DNA of 64,000 nucleotides from IMG/VR virus record IMGVR_UViG_3300026521_000463, positions 29,353 to 93,352 of that record; one strand, 5' to 3'. Under the pieces are notes generated by a model, which had not been told where the DNA came from, searched no databases, and saw only the letters and a list, made by a program, of their open reading frames with translations. Below, in pieces: positions 47,224 to 54,645 of the stretch (positions are counted from its first letter, which is position 1; every line of letters begins with the position of its first letter). This stretch comes from a virus. A program made the position numbers and the translations under genes.

Positions 47224-49296
47224 TTAAACTAATTTTTCTGCTAAACTCTTTTTCTTTTTTGTTTTTTCTTGTTTTGAAATCTGTAAATCATACCCCATAG
47301 TTTCATATAAACTTTGTGATTTTTCAGATTCCATATTTTCTAAAACTTGTTTAACCTTATTTATATCATCAAATTTATTTAAAGTTTCTGAAATAATTTT
47401 TTTGTCAAGTTTATATAAACTCTCAAGATATTTTAGTTTATATTCATTAACTTCATTTGATAATTTTACATTAGATTCTTCAAGTGTTTCAATAATCTTA
47501 TTTTCTTTTTCTAATGTTTCATTTAAGTTATTTAATTGAGATGTTTTTTCATTTTCAAGTAAAGTAATCATTTCATTACTTTTATTTAATTCTTCTTGAA
47601 GTTTTTCAATAGTTTCAAATGTCTCATCTACTTTTTGTTTTAATGAATTGTTTTCTTTAACTAATTCATTATTTTTAGTATTTAATTTTTCTTCAATAGA
47701 ATTTATTTTTTCATTATATTCTGAATGAATTTTTTCCTCAATTTTCTTTCTTTCTTCATAAAGTTTTTTTGAAACTTCACTCTCAATAATCTTTGATTGT
47801 GTTTCTTTAATTGTCGCAAGTTTATTTTCTAACAATTGTTTTGATTTTTCAGTTTCACTAATTTTTTGAACTAACTCTTCATTTTTTGATGATAATTCAT
47901 TATTTTTAGTATTTAATTTTTCATTATTTGATTTTAATGTTTTAACACTTTTTTCAAGCAATTTATTTTTTTCTTCAATTGATTTTAATAACTCATTTTT
48001 TTCTTCAATTTCAGAAATAAAATTTTCTTTTAGTAAATTAAATGATTCTAAAATTTTATTTTTTTCATTTTCAGTTTCTATAAGTTTTTTACCTAAATCT
48101 TTAATAATTTCATTATAAGATTCTTCAAGGTTTTTTAATGCTTCATTAGACTTTTCTTGTTCTTGTTTAATAATCAGATTTGAATTTTTATCTAAAAGAT
48201 TATCAAAATCAGATTTTTCAACTTTTTCAGAATTGTTTTTAATGATTGAAATAATTTTTTTTGCTTCTGTTAAAAACTCATCATTATTTAAAACTTCTTC
48301 TAATTCATCAAGATTTTCAATTGTCAATTCAGTATTATCTGTATTGATAAATTTTAGCATTTTTTCAATAATTTTTTCTTTTTCTTTAATTAGATTATTT
48401 TCTTTAACATATTTTTCAATTATTGAATTTAAAAATTTTAATAAAGTTTCATTTGTTAAATTTTCATAATCATTTTTTTCAGAACCTTTGTCATCTTTTA
48501 CTTCTTTATCATCTTTTTTAAGGACTTCATCTTGAAGTTTATCATTTTCTTCGCTTAAATTTTTTACAATTTTTTTGTATTTTTCAAGTTCCTCAGTCAA
48601 TTTTTTATGAAGTTCTATGCCTTCAATTAAAGTGCATACTCCGTCCTCACATAAGTGAATTTTACTTTCTTTAAGTTTTTCAATATCTTCATTATTTTCT
48701 TCTTCAAGTTTTTCAATAAGTTTAACATCAACATCAGCAATTCCGGGTTTGATAACAAAATCAATACTTTCTAATTTGAATGTTTTTGGATTGATTACTT
48801 GATATCTTTTCCCGTCAATTTCTTTTGCTTCATTAACAAATTCTCCAAAACCTCTTGTAGAAACTTTCATTTTGCTACCAGCACTTAACACTGTTTTTAA
48901 AATTCTACCAGCAGGAGTGTCTAAAATTTCATATCTTGCATAACCATATCCGTCTTTGCCTAATTTTAAATCAGTTACAATATGTGAAACTTTCCCGTCT
49001 TGAAGTAACTCGTCAAGAGTATAATTTTCAGGATGACCTATACACCCAAACATTAACCTATCTCTAAGCATTTCTTTAACTTCATTATCTGATAAAGCAT
49101 TTTCCCATAATTCTTTTGCATAAAATCTACCATTTCTGCTAACACCATCTAAAACAAATGATTTACCTTCAACTACACCAAGCACTTCAAATTTACTCGA
49201 TGAAGTTGGATTATAACCTTCATCTATTTTATTTTGATATTCTTCAACAGAATAAAATTTATTATCAGATACAAATTCATCAATAATTCTAATCAT
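47224..49296 (-). CDS. Prohead core protease fused to long coiled-coil (T4 gp21-like, with scaffold-like extension)
   Basis: Residues 1-190 match T4 gp21: VSRNGRFYAKELWE, LMFGCIGHPENY with the catalytic His88, VSHIVTDLKL, YEILDTPAGRILKTVLSAG, and MKVSTRGFGEF with the catalytic Ser146, then LESIDFVIKPG. T4 gp21 stops soon after this. Here some 500 residues of Lys/Glu/Asn-rich coiled coil follow, like the gp22 scaffold, ending KKKKSLAEKLV. It is therefore probably a protease-scaffold fusion that forms the prohead core and then cleaves it. It lies between the portal and capsid genes. Confidence 0.88.
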   Translation of the reverse strand: MIRIIDEFVSDNKFYSVEEYQNKIDEGYNPTSSSKFEVLGVVEGKSFVLDGVSRNGRFYAKELWENALSDNEVKEMLRDRLMFGCIGHPENYTLDELLQDGKVSHIVTDLKLGKDGYGYARYEILDTPAGRILKTVLSAGSKMKVSTRGFGEFVNEAKEIDGKRYQVINPKTFKLESIDFVIKPGIADVDVKLIEKLEEENNEDIEKLKESKIHLCEDGVCTLIEGIELHKKLTEELEKYKKIVKNLSEENDKLQDEVLKKDDKEVKDDKGSEKNDYENLTNETLLKFLNSIIEKYVKENNLIKEKEKIIEKMLKFINTDNTELTIENLDELEEVLNNDEFLTEAKKIISIIKNNSEKVEKSDFDNLLDKNSNLIIKQEQEKSNEALKNLEESYNEIIKDLGKKLIETENEKNKILESFNLLKENFISEIEEKNELLKSIEEKNKLLEKSVKTLKSNNEKLNTKNNELSSKNEELVQKISETEKSKQLLENKLATIKETQSKIIESEVSKKLYEERKKIEEKIHSEYNEKINSIEEKLNTKNNELVKENNSLKQKVDETFETIEKLQEELNKSNEMITLLENEKTSQLNNLNETLEKENKIIETLEESNVKLSNEVNEYKLKYLESLYKLDKKIISETLNKFDDINKVKQVLENMESEKSQSLYETMGYDLQISKQEKTKKKKSLAEKLV

Positions 49297-49305
49297 TTTT
49301 TACCT

Positions 49306-49782
49306 TTATTCACTAAAAAATTCAAATAATTCAATAATGATTTCTTTAGATTTGATTTCATCTTGTTTATATAAATTATTTAACATTTCTTTTTCAATTA
49401 TTTCACTATATTTTAAAAACAATTCAAACATTTTTAAAAATTCAGCGATGTTTCTATAATCTGCCTCAAAGTATTGTAACTCTATCAATAAATGTGTTTT
49501 TATTGAATTTAAAGCAGTTAAAACACTAATCATTTCCGAATAATTTAAAACATCTTTTTCTTTTAAAGTATTTAAAGATTCTAAAATTTTTTTCTTAAAT
49601 CTTTTTTTATGTGTAGAAAGTTTCCATTTATTGAGACCATTTTTTAATTTTTCTTTATCAAAATTCTCAACCTCAATTTTTTCAAATTTTTTAGCAAGTA
49701 AAATTTTTTTTACAAATTTTGATTCATCAAGTCCAAGGACTTGATATTCAAACTCATCTGATTCATTTTTAAATTTTATCAT
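49306..49782 (-). CDS. Hypothetical helical prohead-region protein (158 aa)
   Basis: This Lys/Glu/Phe-rich, all-helical protein of 158 residues lies three bases after the portal gene and nine before the protease gene. In T4 the small core proteins gp67 and gp68 lie at this place between genes 20 and 21, so a prohead core role is a reasonable guess from position. No sequence similarity can be claimed. Confidence 0.65.
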   Translation of the reverse strand: MIKFKNESDEFEYQVLGLDESKFVKKILLAKKFEKIEVENFDKEKLKNGLNKWKLSTHKKRFKKKILESLNTLKEKDVLNYSEMISVLTALNSIKTHLLIELQYFEADYRNIAEFLKMFELFLKYSEIIEKEMLNNLYKQDEIKSKEIIIELFEFFSE

Positions 49783-49784
49783 AA

Positions 49785-51236
49785 TTACTCCTCGTCTTCG
49801 CCTTCGTTTTCATCAACGACAAACATAGGTTCCCCAAATAATTTTTCAAAAGATTTATTGTAATACTTAACTAATGCTTTTTGATTAACTTTTACACCTA
49901 ATTCTTCTGCTTCATCGGCAATATCACCTACAAAAGATTTGATTGTGTCCATCATATCAATTGTCATAGATAAGTATTCAACTTTTTCTAAATCGTTAAG
50001 ATTTACTACATTTAAGAATTGAATATCAATATGTCTGATAGAAATATCGTGTCCTTGATTTTTCAAGTGTATTAAAAAAAGTTGCTGTAATGAATTTATT
50101 AACCCTGTTTGAAATGTTTTTAATTTTTTTGAATATCTTACACTATTTTGAATAATATCCATTCTTCCTGCTGAGTTATTGAATATATCTTCAGGATATC
50201 CGTTTGTAGTTAAAATTACATTTCTTAAATCTTCAATTTTTGTAAATAAATCTTCTAAATCTTCATAAACACCATATTCTTGTTTTTCAAGTTGCCCTTT
50301 ATCTCCCCAACTTGGGACAACCTTAACATTGTTTGTATTTTCTAAAATACTATTTAAGGTATCTTTTATATTTTCAAAATCAAATTCAACTTTATTAAGT
50401 GATTTATTTACCAATTTTTCATAACTTTTAGCAATGTTTATTGCTTCTTCAGGACTAACTGAATCAGGTATTGACACACCTAAAACATTTTGTTTAGTTG
50501 CTTTTTTAAGAAGATTGATATAAACTAAACCTTCTAATAAATATAATGTCCTTAACAATTCAATTACAGGATTTAGAATACCTTGCCCTGTTTTGAAATA
50601 AACTGCTTCCTCATCGTTTAATTCAACTTTTACTTTCTTTCTTGAAGTTGAAAAACCAAAAAATACATATTTATAAGCAGGTTCTTTATAAATTTTATTA
50701 TCTTTTATAACATTATAATATAAAACTTGATTATCTCGCCATATCGGAATTATTTTAGTAGGGTCTGTGTCGTCGTGAATGTTTATAATACCTTTTAAGA
50801 CTTTATCACTATCTATTGTTTCAACATCAAGTCTAAGGTAATGAGAACCATATGCTAAAATATCAGGTGCTATATCTATTAAAAGTTTTTCTATATTAAA
50901 ATTTTTTTTAAAAAGATTTGCTTCTTTTGTAGCAACTTCATTTACTGTATCGTCTTCATTTTTAATAGTTACCTTAAAAATTTCATTTTCACTACCCACA
51001 GGATTTAAAGCATCATCAATAATTCTGCTTATCATCATTTGTGAAAGATAAAAATCTTTCAATTCTGAAAGAAGTTTATGGGTTTTAACTAAATCATCTC
51101 TTGTAGATAAAAGTGCTAAATTAACTTTTTTCTGTGAATCTGATTCATTACTATTAACATAATCGCCTGTGGCAGGGTCTTTTTTTGTATTCATCCAATA
51201 GAATAATTTTTGTGCTGCTTTATTCCACATACTCAT
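49785..51236 (-). CDS. Portal vertex protein (T4 gp20-like)
   Basis: The 483 residues (T4 gp20 is 524) show the T4-type portal series: MMISRIIDDALNPVGSE, PDILAYGSHYLRLDVE, KYVFFGFSTSRKK (clip region), GQGILNPVIELLRTLYLLEGLVYINLLKKA (long stem helix), DKGQLEKQEYGVYEDLEDLFTKIEDL broken by a turn, and NGYPEDIFNNSAGRMDIIQNSVRYSKK. The acidic C-terminus ends EGEDEE. It forms the dodecameric DNA entry ring that receives the terminase. A TTAAATAA element and SD GAGGAG precede it. Confidence 0.92.
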   Translation of the reverse strand: MSMWNKAAQKLFYWMNTKKDPATGDYVNSNESDSQKKVNLALLSTRDDLVKTHKLLSELKDFYLSQMMISRIIDDALNPVGSENEIFKVTIKNEDDTVNEVATKEANLFKKNFNIEKLLIDIAPDILAYGSHYLRLDVETIDSDKVLKGIINIHDDTDPTKIIPIWRDNQVLYYNVIKDNKIYKEPAYKYVFFGFSTSRKKVKVELNDEEAVYFKTGQGILNPVIELLRTLYLLEGLVYINLLKKATKQNVLGVSIPDSVSPEEAINIAKSYEKLVNKSLNKVEFDFENIKDTLNSILENTNNVKVVPSWGDKGQLEKQEYGVYEDLEDLFTKIEDLRNVILTTNGYPEDIFNNSAGRMDIIQNSVRYSKKLKTFQTGLINSLQQLFLIHLKNQGHDISIRHIDIQFLNVVNLNDLEKVEYLSMTIDMMDTIKSFVGDIADEAEELGVKVNQKALVKYYNKSFEKLFGEPMFVVDENEGEDEE

Positions 51237-51256
51237 CTTCTGCTCCTCTTTTAAAT

Positions 51257-51264
51257 TTATTTAA
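51257..51264 (-). promoter_or_regulatory. TTAAATAA element before the portal gene (possible late promoter)
   Basis: On the minus strand TTAAATAAATTTAAAAG (51264-51248) is identical to the sequence before the gp4-like gene and the 68-aa gene. It lies just before GAGGAGCAGAAGATG. Confidence 0.45.
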
Positions 51265-51265
51265 T

Positions 51266-53278
51266 TTAATTTTCAAGATAATCAATTGTAATTCCTCCTC
51301 TTGAAGTTATTGCATCGTATAAATCATCACCTGAACTTACACCTGATTTTATTTTCAATTCTTTTACAAAGTTATTATCCTCTAATTTATCATATTTAAT
51401 TTGATTGAAGTTATAAATAGCATTAGCAATAGGGTCTGTTAAATCTTTTGACACATTTAAATCTCTTTCTTTTAAAACAGGAACATTACTTTTAACACCT
51501 TCAAGGTGGTCTATTTTTTTCTCATTTTCAATTAAGCAACTTATTTCTTCTTTTAAAATCATATTATTTGGAAGTTTTACTCTTCCTTCTTCAATAGCAT
51601 ATCTAAAAGCATAATAAGGTTTTTTGTTTTTATCAACTGATGATTCTTTTATATTAAACCCGTCTTGTTCTAAAATTTGAATAGTATCAACAGATTGATA
51701 ACCATCCGTAACAATCAACTCAATTTTAAATCCTATTCTTCTTAAATCTCTTATAAAATCTCTTATTTTTTCAAGTCTTATTTTTTCACCTGGGTTGTCA
51801 GGCATAAAGGCAATAACAAGGTCTGCCCAATATACAAAATCTTCATAAGTTGAAATTTTACCATCTCTAAATCTATCAACTTTTTTCTCAGAAACTCTGT
51901 GCAACATTGCTATACCTAATCTATCTCTATTTAAACCTATATCAATCGCAAGAATTCTTTTTTTATCTAATCCAAATTGGGTTAGTTTTTTAATATCAAA
52001 ATGGTCTATAATCCTGTCAGAAACATCATTTGTTATTTTCATATAATCTTTATCATATGTTTTTGTCAATGATAATGTCTTATTTATAAGACTTTTGTCT
52101 TTTAAAAATGATTTTGAATTTATAGTAGGTTTTCCTAAAACATCTTGGATACCTGTAATAACACTATTTTTAAATTCTTGTAAATGTTCTATAGGAACTT
52201 TATAAATTTTTGAAGGGTCTATTTCCATTGCCTTATTAAAGTCTTCATCAGTATGAATTATAAATGGGTCGGCATCATATGTTCCTATAAAAACTTGAAA
52301 AGTGTCCCCAGAATAATCTATTTTATGTTTTAAAACTTCAAATCTTGCGGGATTTACAAATTCAACACCAGATAAATCACCTTCAAAATTTTCTTTTAAT
52401 TGTTCAGTTAAAGAACCATCTGTTTGAGCAGATGAAATAATATAATAATGACAGGGCCAAGTATTTCCTTTTAATAGAAACCTTGAATTGATTCTGTTTA
52501 TCATTTCAGTAACCAATTCCATAGAACCACCCTTGACAACTTCCTGATTTATCTCATCAGAAACTGCGGCAATTACATCTCTACCGACTAATTGTCTTTT
52601 TCTTGAAACTGTTTTAATATCTAAACCTTTTTGAAATAAAGTTCTACCTGACTTATCAAAATGTTCCACAAAAAACGGACTTTCTCTGATGATTGCCATC
52701 ATCGGGTCAAAATTTATACTCTCTGCTGCTTCTAATGAAGAATTTGTAAGCATATAGATAATTTTTGTGGTATTAGGTAAATTAAATGCTGCCTGAGGGT
52801 TTTTTAGATGTAAAATTCTACAAATATCATATAATAAAGCATAAGTTGAAATTTTTGTATTATGATGAATTTCCCCATTAGGTGTGAGATAAAGATTAGG
52901 TCTGTCAATGTTTATATCATAAACTATTTCTTCATCATTTAATTTTTCTTTTTTAACAATTTCTATATTTTCAATTTCGTTTTTATCATTTATAACATCT
53001 ATAGATTCGGCGTCAATTGCTGAAATTTTTTTATTATTAGATATAATAGAGTGATTTTTAGACACCTTTAAGGTATTACCATTCGCAAGTATCAATTCAA
53101 TAGTTTCATCTTTTTTAGTAACTAAAAAATTTATTTTACTTTTACCTGAAGGAGTTTTTATAAACATTTCAACAGGAGGTAAATGAGCAAATCCGTTTTT
53201 ATTAAAATAATCATTATTTATATGTGCTATTTGAAATTTTTGGAATAATTTACCTATAGGAATTCTTATTTTCTTCAA
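51266..53278 (-). CDS. Large terminase, C-terminal cistron: intein C-fragment + ATPase/nuclease (T4 gp17-like)
   Basis: Residues 1-140 are an intein C-fragment: IPIGKLF, MFIKTPSGKSKINFLV, NGNTLKVSKNHSI (block B-like), EEIVYDINIDRPNLYL and the terminal NGEIHHN. Thr141 begins the terminase body with TKISTYALLYDI. It continues with VIAAVSDEIN (Walker B, catalytic Glu), YYIISSAQTDGSL (coupling region), IDIGLNRDRLGIAM (first nuclease Asp), VTDGYQSVDTIQILE and DLTDPIANAIYNF. Walker A is on the other cistron. The start is TTG 53278 with AAGGAG five bases away, in a hairpin. Splicing to the 79-residue N-extein gives 609 residues, close to T4 gp17 (610). Confidence 0.95.
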   Translation of the reverse strand: MKKIRIPIGKLFQKFQIAHINNDYFNKNGFAHLPPVEMFIKTPSGKSKINFLVTKKDETIELILANGNTLKVSKNHSIISNNKKISAIDAESIDVINDKNEIENIEIVKKEKLNDEEIVYDINIDRPNLYLTPNGEIHHNTKISTYALLYDICRILHLKNPQAAFNLPNTTKIIYMLTNSSLEAAESINFDPMMAIIRESPFFVEHFDKSGRTLFQKGLDIKTVSRKRQLVGRDVIAAVSDEINQEVVKGGSMELVTEMINRINSRFLLKGNTWPCHYYIISSAQTDGSLTEQLKENFEGDLSGVEFVNPARFEVLKHKIDYSGDTFQVFIGTYDADPFIIHTDEDFNKAMEIDPSKIYKVPIEHLQEFKNSVITGIQDVLGKPTINSKSFLKDKSLINKTLSLTKTYDKDYMKITNDVSDRIIDHFDIKKLTQFGLDKKRILAIDIGLNRDRLGIAMLHRVSEKKVDRFRDGKISTYEDFVYWADLVIAFMPDNPGEKIRLEKIRDFIRDLRRIGFKIELIVTDGYQSVDTIQILEQDGFNIKESSVDKNKKPYYAFRYAIEEGRVKLPNNMILKEEISCLIENEKKIDHLEGVKSNVPVLKERDLNVSKDLTDPIANAIYNFNQIKYDKLEDNNFVKELKIKSGVSSGDDLYDAITSRGGITIDYLEN
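52859..53278 (-). other. Split intein C-fragment (Int-C, 140 aa) in large terminase
   Basis: This is the coding region of residues 1-140 of the C-terminal terminase cistron. It ends His-His-Asn140, followed by Thr141 (codon 52858-52856), the expected penultimate His, cyclising Asn and +1 hydroxyl nucleophile. The C-terminal part matches the family pattern YD-x-x-x-x-x-x-LY-x-(T)-NG-x-x-(S/H)HN. It contains no endonuclease domain. Confidence 0.92.
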
Positions 53279-53299
53279 AAATACTCCTTGTTTTTGAAG
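53273..53299 (-). promoter_or_regulatory. Hairpin around the ribosome site of the C-terminal terminase cistron
   Basis: CTTCAAAAA / TTTTTGAAG (9-bp arms) encloses a 9-base loop holding the AAGGAG ribosome site. The TTG start codon lies in the downstream arm. This could set the translation level of the C-half relative to the N-half. Confidence 0.6.
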
Positions 53300-53313
53300 T
53301 ATTTAATTTCCTA

Positions 53314-53339
53314 AGGTTTAAATGAATTCTCCTAAACCT
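53314..53339 (-). repeat. Hairpin at the end of the 211-aa gene
   Basis: AGGTTTA / TAAACCT (7-bp arms, 12-base loop) includes the stop codon at 53318-53320. It is weaker than the other stop-codon hairpins. Confidence 0.45.
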
Positions 53340-53953
53340 CTTTTTGCTGTTCTAACTTCAATTATAGGTTTTTTATCAATCGGATTTAATGATAATAAAG
53401 GTTTTATAAATTTTTTAAATGCTACTAAAATATCACTCATAACATTTTCATCAATTTTAGGATTTAATAAGATTATAGTAGTGTTAAAATTACTTCTAAT
53501 TTTCATAATACCTGGTATTCTTATAAATAGTTTATTTAAGTCTAATTTTAATGCTACTTGCTTTTTTATTTTTTTAGCAGTTTCTCTAACCACTTCAAAA
53601 AAAGGTGTAACTTTTATTTCTAATAATTTTTCCATTTTGTCTAAGAAGTATTTTTCAACTTTTTTAATAAAAATTTCAACCTTTGAAGATTTTATTTTTC
53701 CATCAAGAAAATTCATCCACTTGCCTTGTTTGAATATAACAAATTCACCTAATTTTTTAGAATAAAATCTCATCGAAGAATTAAAAACTTCAACCTTAAA
53801 ACCCCATTTTTTAAAAACTTTACTTAGAGTGTCTAAAACAATTTTATAATCATCTTCTATTTTTAATTTATCAAATTTTAACATTTTCATAAGAGTTGTA
53901 TCATCTATTCCTACTTGTTTAGAAAGTATTTTCAACTCATTTAAACCTATCAT
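53318..53953 (-). CDS. Unknown basic protein between the two terminase cistrons (211 aa)
   Basis: This Lys-rich (pI clearly basic) 211-residue protein starts MIGLNELKILSKQVGIDD, has aromatic-basic stretches (FYSKKLGEFVIFKQGKWMNFL), a strand-rich RIPGIMKIRSNFNTTIILLNP and ends RTAKRGLGEFI. I see no GIY-YIG, LAGLIDADG, HNH or other endonuclease motif. In known fractured genes with split inteins, the intervening gene is often a homing endonuclease, so this may be a divergent one or a passenger structural gene. It has its own GTTAATTT-class promoter. Confidence 0.75.
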   Translation of the reverse strand: MIGLNELKILSKQVGIDDTTLMKMLKFDKLKIEDDYKIVLDTLSKVFKKWGFKVEVFNSSMRFYSKKLGEFVIFKQGKWMNFLDGKIKSSKVEIFIKKVEKYFLDKMEKLLEIKVTPFFEVVRETAKKIKKQVALKLDLNKLFIRIPGIMKIRSNFNTTIILLNPKIDENVMSDILVAFKKFIKPLLSLNPIDKKPIIEVRTAKRGLGEFI

Positions 53954-53976
53954 TTTTATTCCTTAATTTTTTTATA

Positions 53977-54005
53977 ATTATACAAAAATAATTTTAGAAA
54001 TTAAC
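53977..54005 (-). promoter_or_regulatory. Putative GTTAAT-class promoter between the terminase halves
   Basis: GTTAAT (54005-54000), 17 bases and TATAAT (53982-53977) within TATAATTATAA. It drives the 211-aa gene and probably the C-terminal terminase cistron independently of the N-terminal one. Confidence 0.55.
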
Positions 54006-54026
54006 CTTTGTATAGTTATAAATGAA

Positions 54027-54049
54027 GAAGATTAAACAATATAATCTTC
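54027..54049 (-). repeat. Hairpin containing the stop of the N-terminal terminase cistron
   Basis: GAAGATTA / TAATCTTC (perfect 8-bp arms, 7-base loop) overlaps the last intein codons and the TAA stop at 54032-54034. Confidence 0.7.
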
Positions 54050-54352
54050 AAGACCAAATCTTTTAATATCTTCTTCACTCATTTCAATTTCAATTTCTTG
54101 TTCTTTTGCAAGACACTTTCCTACACCTGTAGCCCCAGATAAAATAATCATTTTAACATTCGGGTCATATTGATAAAAAGGTGTAGGGAACCATTCTTCA
54201 AGTTTGTTTTTCCAATAGGGGAATACTTTTGTTCCCTTATTTGTTTCTTCACCTAAATAATAAGGATTTTCCAAAAACTCTTTTATAGTTGGTGGAGTTT
54301 TTTCATATCCTAATTGTTTTGCTGCTTTGTCATAAACTTGTTTTAATGACAT
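54032..54352 (-). CDS. Large terminase, N-terminal cistron: N-extein + intein N-fragment
   Basis: The 106 residues consist of the terminase N-terminus (1-79), with PFYQYDPNVKMIILSGATGVGK ending in the Walker A Lys79, and an intein N-fragment (80-106) starting Cys80. The sequence breaks exactly between GK and T of the P-loop, a favoured intein insertion point. On its own the product cannot hydrolyse ATP, because Walker B and the nuclease are on the other cistron. It is coupled to a 72-aa gene upstream and expressed from a promoter at 54603-54632. Confidence 0.93.
   Translation of the reverse strand: MSLKQVYDKAAKQLGYEKTPPTIKEFLENPYYLGEETNKGTKVFPYWKNKLEEWFPTPFYQYDPNVKMIILSGATGVGKCLAKEQEIEIEMSEEDIKRFGLEDYIV
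54035..54115 (-). other. Split intein N-fragment (Int-N, 27 aa) in large terminase
   Basis: The fragment reads CLAKEQEIEIEMSEEDIKRF then GLEDYIV and stop. Cys1 (codon 54115-54113) follows the Walker A Lys. A usual intein N-fragment is about 100 residues. A 27-residue one is the atypical split known from the AceL-TerL intein (25 residues), which is also in a phage large terminase. The assignment rests on this resemblance and the matching C-fragment. Confidence 0.9.
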
Positions 54353-54356
54353 TTAT

Positions 54357-54575
54357 TTATCCTTCCGTAGGTTTATTTCCTTCAACCAATTCATTAGAAA
54401 CACTATCTACAATTTTTCTAATTTCATCCATATTGATGTCTTCGTTGCCACTTTTAATTGCCATTTTAAGAACTGCTTCACATAAAATCATAACATTTAC
54501 AATATCTTTAACTGATGTCTCAGGTGTTTCAATTTTAAGTTGCTCTCCTACTTCAAATACAATTTTTTTACTCAT
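54357..54575 (-). CDS. Hypothetical protein before the terminase gene (72 aa)
   Basis: This acidic 72-residue protein has a helical core (SVKDIVNVMILCEAVLKMAIKSG split by a turn) and an acidic end. The position just before the large terminase suggests a packaging role, but it is far smaller than T4 gp16 and no terminase small-subunit motif is visible. Its stop lies four bases before the terminase ATG. Confidence 0.65.
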   Translation of the reverse strand: MSKKIVFEVGEQLKIETPETSVKDIVNVMILCEAVLKMAIKSGNEDINMDEIRKIVDSVSNELVEGNKPTEG

Positions 54576-54602
54576 TTCAATCCTTTATGTTTTATTTTTA
54601 TA

Positions 54603-54632
54603 ATTATATCAAAAAAATTTAAAAATATCAAC
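54603..54632 (-). promoter_or_regulatory. Putative GTTAAT-class promoter for the terminase N-terminal cistron
   Basis: GTTGAT (54632-54627), 18 bases and TATAAT (54608-54603) within TATAATTATAA. One base departs from the class in the upstream box. Confidence 0.5.
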
Positions 54633-54645
54633 CTTTTTATAAAAA

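Noticed and set aside
53318-53953. Annotating the gene between terminase halves as a homing endonuclease
   Set aside because: Position fits, but no GIY-YIG, LAGLIDADG, HNH, His-Cys or Vsr-like motif can be seen, so the name would be unsupported.
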